Under the pieces are notes generated by a model that worked only from the letters and a program-made list of their open reading frames with translations, searched no databases and had not been told where the DNA came from. Source: an uncultured Clostridia bacterium (GTDB lineage Bacteria > Bacillota > Clostridia > UMGS1810). Taken from it: a DNA stretch of 8,703 bases. Positions 1 to 4,723 of the stretch are shown here, piece after piece. A program made the position numbers and the translations under genes. The stretch covers positions 1-8,703 of the forward strand of contig CALGRC010000183.1 in NCBI GenBank assembly GCA_937959315.1, written 5' to 3'. The stretch's first letter is position 1. Every line of letters starts with the position of its first letter.

Positions 1-1
1 T

Positions 2-538
2 TCGGTGGATTTGATGGGTTTAACGAGGGGGTGGGATTGCATTTGCCGGGGCGATCCGCGGTTTGGCTTAATAACTAGTGACAGCAGGGTATATGAGGAT
101 GGCGACGTTCTTTATAAAATCAATTTGGAAAGGGCTTCTGCAAATGAAAGCTATATTTTCAGTGATACAAAATATATCACGTTGAATGCATTTACTGCCA
201 AAAAGGATAGCTATATTGTATACCGGACGGGGTATTTGTACGATGACAACGGCATTGGCGTACTTTCTATCTTTGACTTGTCCGGCGATCCGGAAGACTG
301 GCAGACGGTAACATCTGGCAACGGTTTGCGCAGGGGCATTGTCGACGCTGTAAAAGGCAATTACATCCTGACGGCAGACCAGGCAGAATTTATGGGAATT
401 CAGACGTCTGATTTGCAGGTTTACCGGGTGGGTGCAAGAGGGGGCTTTGAAAAGTGCATGCTTGCAGATATCACACCGGGTATGGAGATTTGGTATGTAT
501 ATTACAATGATTTGATTCGGGCAATCTTTTTTCAATAA
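2..538 (+). CDS. C-terminal part of an unrecognised, probably beta-rich protein (5' end outside the window)
   Basis: The frame is open from base 2 to a TAA at 536-538. The first possible start inside the window is a GTG at 5, but no Shine-Dalgarno sequence can be seen, so I read this as the 3' end of a longer gene. I do not recognise the family. The last ~60 residues read like a small beta-barrel module: short alternating hydrophobic strands, a T/SD-x-x-VY step (TSDLQVYRV), then DITPGMEIWYVYYNDLIRAI at the C-terminus. The N-terminal portion has a similar SDSRVY step, which suggests two related modules, as in repeats of Clostridial surface proteins; that is inference only. No membrane segment or catalytic motif is visible. 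Bases 61-180 are 42/120 G+C (35%), against 33/60 (55%) at 301-360, so composition shifts within the gene. The gene converges on sleB across two hairpins. Confidence 0.6.
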   Translation, partial: SVDLMGLTRGWDCICRGDPRFGLITSDSRVYEDGDVLYKINLERASANESYIFSDTKYITLNAFTAKKDSYIVYRTGYLYDDNGIGVLSIFDLSGDPEDWQTVTSGNGLRRGIVDAVKGNYILTADQAEFMGIQTSDLQVYRVGARGGFEKCMLADITPGMEIWYVYYNDLIRAIFFQ

Positions 539-544
539 GCCAAG

Positions 545-584
545 CAGCAAAGGACGCTTATCAGATGATAAGCGTCCTTTGCTG
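545..584. terminator. 18-bp perfect hairpin between convergent genes
   Basis: Arms 545-562 and 567-584 are perfectly complementary, with the 4-base loop AGAT. The hairpin begins 6 bases after the stop of the left-edge gene, where a terminator is expected. There is no uninterrupted T-tract after it on either strand. The only U-rich element is the TTT near the foot of the stem (CCTTTGCTG). It probably acts as a bidirectional terminator or 3'-end stabiliser. Confidence 0.65.
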
Positions 585-593
585 TATCAAGGG

Positions 594-620
594 CAAATCC
601 CCTGCTGTGCAGGGGATTTG
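594..620 (-). terminator. 11-bp perfect hairpin downstream of sleB
   Basis: Arms 594-604 and 610-620 pair perfectly around the loop CTGTG. The element lies 4 bases beyond the TAA (625-627, minus strand) of the cell wall hydrolase gene, so it would fold at the 3' end of that transcript. No T-run follows on the minus strand; the 18-bp hairpin at 545-584 comes next, and the two may work together. Confidence 0.55.
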
Positions 621-624
621 ATGA

Positions 625-1278
625 TTACAGGTAAAATGCATGGTTGCCGATGGTGGTATAATAAGGACGGTTGCGCATGATCCAATTGTTGGTGGAAGTT
701 TTGGGGTTGCAGAAATACAGTGCGTCCCCTGCCACCGTTTTGCCGGCAAGCGCTTCTTTGGCTGCGCGCACACTGTCGGCGTTTGGGATGTTGTAAATAG
801 TCCCGTTTACCGTGGGGGTATATTGGACGCCGTACTTGGTGTCAAAAATAACCCCTTTGACCGTATTAGGGAATTGGCTGGACCTGACGCGGTTTAAAAT
901 GGTGTTGCCTACTGCCAGTTTGCCTTGGTAGGGCTCCCCCTGGGCCTCTGCGTGAATGATGCGGCTCAGCCAATATACATCTTCGTCACTGGCTTCTATA
1001 CTGGCCTGCGGCCAAAGCTTTGCACGGGTTTCCGGCCCTACAATGCCGTCTACGCCAATGCCGTTATCCCGCTGGAAGCGGATGACCGCATCTTTTGTAA
1101 TGTGCCCGAAGTATCCGGTTACACTGTGCTGGAAATAACCTTTATCCTGCAATGTCTGCTGTACCTTGGAAACCTCACTCCCGCGCGAGCCGGTTCTTAA
1201 TAGGGGGGCTGCCGAGATACTCATGGTAGCCATGGTGAGCGCCATGGTCACTGCGCATGCTGTTATCAGCTTTTTCAT
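625..1278 (-). CDS. sleB: Secreted SleB-type cell wall hydrolase (peptidoglycan-binding domain plus Hydrolase_2)
   Basis: This 217-residue exported protein should cleave peptidoglycan. SleB-family enzymes degrade spore cortex as lytic transglycosylases during germination. An N-terminal signal peptide (MKKLITACAVTMALTMATM) has a likely cleavage site around residue 24 (ISAAP). Residues ~30-90 form a PG_binding_1 module (GSRGSEVSKVQQTLQDKGY, then VDGIVGPETRAKL). Residues ~103-216 form the Hydrolase_2 domain with IIHAEAQGEPYQGKLAVGN; Glu111 in HAEA is the expected catalytic acid. Length and order match SleB. The ATG at 1276-1278 is preceded by GAGGAG (1288-1293) at a 9-base spacing, which supports the start. 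No ypeB, the usual SleB partner gene, is adjacent. The promoter seen is sigma-A-like, not a clear sigma-G site, so a vegetative wall-remodelling role is a real alternative. The domain assignment is firm; the exact physiological role is inferred. Confidence 0.88.
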   Translation of the reverse strand: MKKLITACAVTMALTMATMSISAAPLLRTGSRGSEVSKVQQTLQDKGYFQHSVTGYFGHITKDAVIRFQRDNGIGVDGIVGPETRAKLWPQASIEASDEDVYWLSRIIHAEAQGEPYQGKLAVGNTILNRVRSSQFPNTVKGVIFDTKYGVQYTPTVNGTIYNIPNADSVRAAKEALAGKTVAGDALYFCNPKTSTNNWIMRNRPYYTTIGNHAFYL

Positions 1279-1309
1279 ATTCTCTCACTCCTCATTAAGG
1301 TTGTGCCCG

Positions 1310-1349
1310 CGCGTGTAGAGGACGCGGCCCGCCGGCCGTGCCGCACGCG
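1310..1349 (-). other. GC-rich nested hairpin in the sleB leader
   Basis: CGCGTG at 1310-1315 pairs with CACGCG at 1344-1349. Inside it, CGGCC at 1325-1329 pairs with GGCCG at 1334-1338. Both lie between the predicted promoter (1375-1403) and the sleB ribosome binding site (1288-1293), so the ~90-base leader would carry this structure. It matches no riboswitch I recognise, and chance pairing in GC-rich sequence is possible. Confidence 0.3.
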
Positions 1350-1374
1350 GACAGTTCATTGCGACGGTGATAAC

Positions 1375-1403
1375 AGTATACCCGATTTGCTGCGGCTATG
1401 CAA
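1375..1403 (-). promoter_or_regulatory. Candidate sigma-A promoter of sleB
   Basis: On the minus strand, TTGCAT (1398-1403) is separated by exactly 17 bases from TATACT (1375-1380). The -10 matches the consensus at 5 of 6 positions; the -35 matches at only 3 of 6. Transcription would begin near 1368 and give a leader of about 90 bases. Confidence 0.5.
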
Positions 1404-1441
1404 AAGGTATATATCCGGATAGGCCAGTTTAGACGTTGCTG

Positions 1442-1464
1442 AGCCGTTCAGCGGCCAAACGGCT
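1442..1464. repeat. 7-bp inverted repeat in the sleB-pfkA divergent region
   Basis: AGCCGTT (1442-1448) and AACGGCT (1458-1464) are perfect inverted copies separated by 9 bases. The element lies upstream of both divergent promoters and could be an operator or a chance palindrome. Nothing in it identifies a regulator. Confidence 0.3.
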
Positions 1465-1486
1465 GGGCGGATGGGCAAAAATCCTC

Positions 1487-1542
1487 GGATATCCGTCATA
1501 AATGTGACAGATACCAGGATATTCCGTCACATTTTTGTCATA
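1487..1542. promoter_or_regulatory. Cluster of GTCA(T/C)A half-sites, candidate operator
   Basis: GTCATA occurs at 1495-1500 and 1537-1542, GTCACA at 1526-1531, and the inverted form TGTGAC at 1503-1508. The 9-bp inverted repeat AAATGTGAC (1500-1508) / GTCACATTT (1526-1534) is perfect. The direct repeat GGATATCCGTCA (1487-1498) recurs as GGATATTCCGTCA (1517-1529). Same-direction copies start 31 and 11 bases apart, close to whole helical turns. The cluster ends 47 bases upstream of the pfkA -35. It is not a CRP-type palindrome, because the half-sites are 17 bases apart rather than 6. A regulator is inferred but not identified. Apart from these elements and the two promoters, I see no gene in 1279-1652. 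Confidence 0.45.
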
Positions 1543-1588
1543 CTTTTGTTAAAAATATATGAGTTTGCGTTTGGTTGATAAAAAAGGA

Positions 1589-1617
1589 TTGAAAAATAGG
1601 AAGAAATAGGGTACACT
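1589..1617 (+). promoter_or_regulatory. Candidate sigma-A promoter of pfkA
   Basis: TTGAAA (1589-1594) and TACACT (1612-1617) are separated by 17 bases, matching the consensus at 5/6 and 4/6 positions. Transcription would start near 1624, giving a short leader with GGAGG at 1641-1645. Confidence 0.6.
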
Positions 1618-1652
1618 ATTTAATAAAGATACTTATTTTTGGAGGGTGAAGG

Positions 1653-2744
1653 ATGGATATACAAAAGATTGGCATTTTAACTGGCGGCGGCGACTGCCCG
1701 GGCCTCAACCCGGTGATCCGTGCAGTGACCCGTACGGCGGTATTAAAGTATGGCTTGAAAGTAGCGGGGGTACGCAATGGTTACCGCGGGCTGTATACCG
1801 GCGATATTGTAGATTTGGATTTGGATGCGGTCAGCGGTATCTTGCCGGTGGGGGGCACTATGCTGTATTCCTCCAACAAGGACAACCTGTTCCAATACCC
1901 GGTAGAGGAAAATGGGAAAACGGTTATCAAGGATGAATCGCACGTTGGGGTAGAAAACCTGAAGAAGGCAGGCATTGACGCACTGATCATTGTAGGCGGC
2001 GACGGTACGCTGACCAGCGGGCGCGATTTTTCGCGGCTGGGCGTCAATGTAATTGGCGTGCCAAAGACCATTGACAACGATTTGGCGTCCACCGATACCA
2101 CTTTTGGGTTTGATACAGCCGTTGGGGTGGCAACTGAGGCGCTGGACCGCCTGCATACAACGGCGTCTTCCCATCACCGTATCATGGTGTTGGAAGTCAT
2201 GGGCCGCTATGCCGGCTGGATTGGCCTGCATGCGGGTATTGCCGGCGGCGCGGATGCCATTTTGATTCCGGAAATCCCATATGATATCCAAAAGGTGGCG
2301 CAGGCAGTAGAACGCCGCAAAGAAATGGGCAAGCAGTTCAGCGTCATTGTGGTGGCGGAAGGTGCGAAGTCGGTCACCGGCGAAATGGTGGTCCGTACGG
2401 TGGTGGAGGACAGCCCTGACCCCATCCGTTTGGGCGGCGTGGGCAACAAGGTGGCCGACGATTTGGAAAAGATGTGCGGGTTAGAGGCGCGCGCAACCAT
2501 TCTGGGGCATTTGCAGCGGGGCGGCACACCAACTGCATATGACCGGATTTTATCCACCCGTTATGGTTCCTATGCCGTTGATTTGGCGATGGAAGGTAAA
2601 TTTGGGAATATGGTAACCTTGAAGGGTAACGCTATGAGTTATGATTCGCTGGAAAATGTGATTGGGCAAAAGACCAAAAATGTTGACCCAAGCGGGGAAC
2701 TGGTGCGGTTTGCGCGCAACATTGGCATTTCGTTCGGGGATTGA
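1653..2744 (+). CDS. pfkA: 6-phosphofructokinase (PFK-A family, Gly/Lys substrate signature)
   Basis: This cytosolic glycolytic enzyme phosphorylates fructose 6-phosphate to fructose 1,6-bisphosphate. It has 363 residues, somewhat longer than the ~320 of the classical bacterial ATP enzyme. Visible motifs are the nucleotide-binding GGGDCPGLN (11-19), GGDGT (115-119), PKTIDND (137-143) with Asp141 matching the catalytic Asp127 of E. coli PfkA, MGRYAGWI (183-190), and the substrate-binding HLQRGGTPTAYDR (286-298). Gly118 corresponds to E. coli Gly104, typical of ATP users. Lys138 corresponds to Gly124, where PPi-dependent and mixed-clade enzymes carry Lys. ATP is therefore the likelier donor, but the protein is not a classical E. 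coli/Bacillus-type PfkA. The ATG follows GGAGG by 7 bases. The gene has its own promoter and a strong terminator, so it seems monocistronic, with no pyk neighbour. Confidence 0.95.
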   Translation: MDIQKIGILTGGGDCPGLNPVIRAVTRTAVLKYGLKVAGVRNGYRGLYTGDIVDLDLDAVSGILPVGGTMLYSSNKDNLFQYPVEENGKTVIKDESHVGVENLKKAGIDALIIVGGDGTLTSGRDFSRLGVNVIGVPKTIDNDLASTDTTFGFDTAVGVATEALDRLHTTASSHHRIMVLEVMGRYAGWIGLHAGIAGGADAILIPEIPYDIQKVAQAVERRKEMGKQFSVIVVAEGAKSVTGEMVVRTVVEDSPDPIRLGGVGNKVADDLEKMCGLEARATILGHLQRGGTPTAYDRILSTRYGSYAVDLAMEGKFGNMVTLKGNAMSYDSLENVIGQKTKNVDPSGELVRFARNIGISFGD

Positions 2745-2748
2745 GCTG

Positions 2749-2777
2749 AAAAAAGCCGCTTTCAAAGCGGCTTTTTT
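2749..2777 (+). terminator. Intrinsic terminator of pfkA
   Basis: The 11-bp stem AAAAAAGCCGC (2749-2759) / GCGGCTTTTTT (2767-2777) has a TTTCAAA loop and ends in a T-run. It begins 5 bases after the pfkA stop. It ends only 20 bases before the nagZ start, with the nagZ ribosome binding site immediately downstream. Confidence 0.92.
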
Positions 2778-2797
2778 GTTTTGGGAGGGGATACGGT

Positions 2798-3988
2798 ATG
2801 AAAAAGGGGATTTTATGGTTCCTATCAGGGATGGTTTGCCTAGCGGGATGTACCGCGCAGGCGCCTGCGCCGGAAGCTGGGCCGCCTGTGCGGACGCCGG
2901 CTGCTGCCGAACAGCCGGCGGAGGAAAACCCGGCGGAGGCTTGGGCAAAGGATATCCTGCAATCTATGACGTTGGAAGAAAAGGTAGGGCAGATCTTTTT
3001 TGCCGCCCTGCGGGACGAGGTGTTTGCCAGTGCCGGCGTACAGCAGCCGGTGACAGAACCGGTTGGCACCAAAGACCCGGCGGCGCAGGTGGTTGCCCAG
3101 TACCATGTGGGCGGCATTGCCCTGTTTGGGGAAAATATTGTGGATAGCGGGCAGGTACGGGCGCTCAACCGTTCTTTGCAGGCGCTTTCCGATATCCCGC
3201 TGCTGCTTGGCGTGGACGAAGAAGGCGGCCGGGTAAGCCGTCTTAAAGCGCTGTATGATACTCCCATCCCGCCGGCGGCTGCACTTGCCCAAGAGGGGGA
3301 AGGTGCGGTACGGCGGGCGGCGGATACCATTGGCGGCAAGCTGGCAGATTTGGGGTTTACGCTGGATTTTGCGCCGTCTGCGGACATCAACACCAATCCG
3401 CAAAACCAGGTAATCGGCGACCGGGCTTTTTCACCGGAACCTGCGACGGCCGGTGCCATGGTTTCTGCATTTGTGGACGGGCTGCACCAGAATGGCATTG
3501 CCGCCTGCCTCAAGCACTTTCCCGGCCATGGCGATACGGTTGCCGACACGCATGATGGTACGGCGGCGGTATCCCATACGTTAGCCCGTCTACGGGAAAC
3601 GGAATTTGTACCCTTTGCGGCAGGGATTGCGGCGGGAGCAGACTTTGTGATGGCCGCGCATATCAAAGCCCCCAATGCGGCGGGGGATATGCCTGCGTCT
3701 ATGAACCGGACGCTGCTGCAGTAGGAGCTGCGGGGTACGCTGGGGTTCGATGGCGTCATTATCACTGACGCTATGAATATGGGGGCGGTGATAAACGAAT
3801 ATGGCAGCGGGGAAGCGGCGGTCAGGGCGGTTTTGGCGGGGGCGGATATGGTGCTGATGCCTGCATCGTTGGACGAAGCCTATCATGCCCTGCTGGAGGC
3901 AGTGCAGGATGGTAGGGTATCCCGCGCACGGTTAGATGAATCGGTGATGCGGATTTTGCGGGCAAAATACCAATATTGTATGAACTAA
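2798..3988 (+). pseudogene. nagZ: Lipoprotein beta-N-acetylhexosaminidase (NagZ, GH3) interrupted by an in-frame TAG
   Basis: NagZ enzymes remove N-acetylglucosamine from peptidoglycan fragments during wall recycling. Counting the TAG as a residue, the frame runs 396 codons and then TAA. The first 308 residues carry a lipoprotein signal with lipobox LAGC (Cys18), a Pro/Ala-rich linker (~20-48), DEEGGRV (140-146), FAPSADI (191-197), KHFPGHGDT (239-247) and the general acid/base pair Asp250-x-His252 (DTH), then MAAHI. TAG follows at 3722-3724. The same frame resumes at once with ELRGTLGFDGVIITDAMNMG, where Asp324 (3767-3769) is the expected nucleophile. No base is gained or lost, so a single substitution explains the break. 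The truncated product lacks the nucleophile, and the ATG at 3773 starts after it with no visible ribosome binding site. GGAGG (2784-2788) supports the ATG start at 2798. Alternatives are amber readthrough or suppression, or a sequencing error. Family: sure. Inactivation: likely but unproven. Confidence 0.85.
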
Positions 3989-4036
3989 AAAATGGCTTGC
4001 CGCTGCTGCGGGAGGCTGCTGGATATGGCCTTTGGG

Positions 4037-4077
4037 CAAACAGCCGGTATCTATGGAAGATAGATACCGGCTGTTTG
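4037..4077. terminator. 17-bp perfect hairpin between nagZ and the convergent C_GCAxxG_C_C gene
   Basis: Arms 4037-4053 and 4061-4077 are perfectly complementary around the 7-base loop TGGAAGA. The stem lies 48 bases beyond the nagZ stop and 7 bases beyond the stop of the minus-strand gene, so it can serve both transcripts. No separate T-tract follows on either strand; the foot of the stem is AAA/TTT. Confidence 0.7.
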
Positions 4078-4084
4078 CTGCCCT

Positions 4085-4537
4085 TTAACCTGCGGTTGGC
4101 CCGTCAAATAAAACCTCGTCGATGATATCTGCCGCTGTCCGCACAAACCGTACGCATGGCCGTACTTTATAATATTCTTTGGTGCGTTCGGCAGGCGTAA
4201 GCGTATTTTTGGTTTCCCGCAAAAGCTCCCCACAGTTGATGGTGCCGTATTTTTCGTTAAATTTTGCCGCAAGCTGCTGGATTAGGTTGTAGTGCTCCCG
4301 TTTATAGGAACTATCTTCCACATTGTCATATCCGCGCACCATACCTGCAATCAGGAACATGGCGGTCACTGCGCCGCAGGTTTCGCGCAGGTGCCCCATG
4401 CCGCCGCCAAACGACGACGCCATATGGAGCGCATCCTTTTCGCTTAGGCCTAGTTTTGGCGCATATGTTAGCAAAACCGCCTGCGCGCAGTTACACCCCC
4501 GCATAAAATTTTCTGCTGCTTTGTCTGCATTTGTCAT
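4085..4537 (-). CDS. C_GCAxxG_C_C family putative redox-active protein
   Basis: This 150-residue cytosolic protein has no signal peptide or membrane segment. It shows the family signature: GCNCAQAV (14-21) with Cys15 and Cys17, then SFGGGMGHLRETCGAVTA (42-59) with the glycine run and Cys54, then NCGELL (101-106, Cys102) and RPCVRFV (126-132, Cys128). Five spaced cysteines fit the family description as a probable redox or metal/cofactor-binding protein. No biochemical role is established to my knowledge, and none should be assumed. The ATG (4535-4537) has a strong AGGAGG (4545-4550) at a 7-base spacing. The gene stands alone: nagZ converges on it and clpE diverges from it, so no partner is indicated by an operon. 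Length and motif order look complete. Confidence 0.87.
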   Translation of the reverse strand: MTNADKAAENFMRGCNCAQAVLLTYAPKLGLSEKDALHMASSFGGGMGHLRETCGAVTAMFLIAGMVRGYDNVEDSSYKREHYNLIQQLAAKFNEKYGTINCGELLRETKNTLTPAERTKEYYKVRPCVRFVRTAADIIDEVLFDGPTAG

Positions 4538-4563
4538 GGGTTATCCTCCTTTTTTTTCCATTT

Positions 4564-4591
4564 ATTTTACCGTCATGCGCGAATTCCCCAA
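4564..4591 (-). promoter_or_regulatory. Weak candidate promoter of the C_GCAxxG_C_C gene
   Basis: On the minus strand, TAAAAT (4564-4569) lies 16 bases from TTGGGG (4586-4591), a poor -35. An alternative uses the self-complementary TTGCAA (4644-4649, also the clpE -35) with TATGAG at 4620-4625 and an 18-base spacer. Neither is strong. Confidence 0.28.
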
Positions 4592-4603
4592 TGATATTTA
4601 CAG

Positions 4604-4632
4604 TTTGGCCATAATTTTTCTCATATTTGGCC
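4604..4632. repeat. TTTGGCC direct repeat upstream of clpE
   Basis: TTTGGCC occurs at 4604-4610 and 4626-4632, start to start 22 bases, or about two helical turns. The second copy lies 11 bases upstream of the clpE -35. It differs by one base per copy from the CtsR-type half-site TTTGACC, but the spacing is not that of CtsR (copies separated by 3 bases). It is a possible operator for an unidentified regulator. Confidence 0.3.
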
Positions 4633-4643
4633 GGATTTCAGGG

Positions 4644-4671
4644 TTGCAATCGGAAAACGGTATGGTATAAT
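4644..4671 (+). promoter_or_regulatory. Sigma-A promoter of clpE
   Basis: TTGCAA (4644-4649) and a perfect TATAAT (4666-4671) are separated by 16 bases, with TGG before the -10 giving an extended -10 element. Transcription would start near 4678 and give a ~46-base leader. The promoter overlaps the in-frame ATG at 4670, which rules that codon out as the clpE start. Confidence 0.75.
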
Positions 4672-4723
4672 GGATATATTACCACCAACTGCATGTAAAT
4701 GCAAGTCCATATGGAGGGGCATT

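Noticed and set aside
1399..1443. Short 14-codon frame beginning ATG CAA AAG in the sleB-pfkA gap
   Set aside because: It has no ribosome binding site, overlaps the sleB -35 region and shows no coding character.
1503..1531. TGTGAC/GTCACA as a CRP/FNR-family site
   Set aside because: The half-sites are 17 bases apart instead of about 6, so it cannot be one classical CRP/FNR dimer site. It is kept only as part of a half-site cluster.
2619..2645. Possible nagZ promoter inside pfkA (TTGAAG, 15 bases, TATGAT)
   Set aside because: The spacer is too short, the -35 is weak, and the pfkA terminator lies downstream of it.
2632..3765. Long open frame (377 codons) on the minus strand opposite pfkA and nagZ
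   Set aside because: It is antisense to clear GH3 and PFK coding sequence, is Ser/Ala/Pro-rich low-complexity translation typical of shadow frames, crosses the pfkA terminator and has no recognisable domain.
3773..3988. Separate small gene starting at the ATG at 3773
   Set aside because: It is the in-frame tail of nagZ, has no ribosome binding site and begins two codons after the nucleophile, so it is a gene remnant rather than an independent gene.
4670..4723. Upstream in-frame ATG at 4670 as the clpE start
   Set aside because: It overlaps the TATAAT of the clpE promoter and has no ribosome binding site, and the zinc finger with a good Shine-Dalgarno begins at the ATG at 4724.
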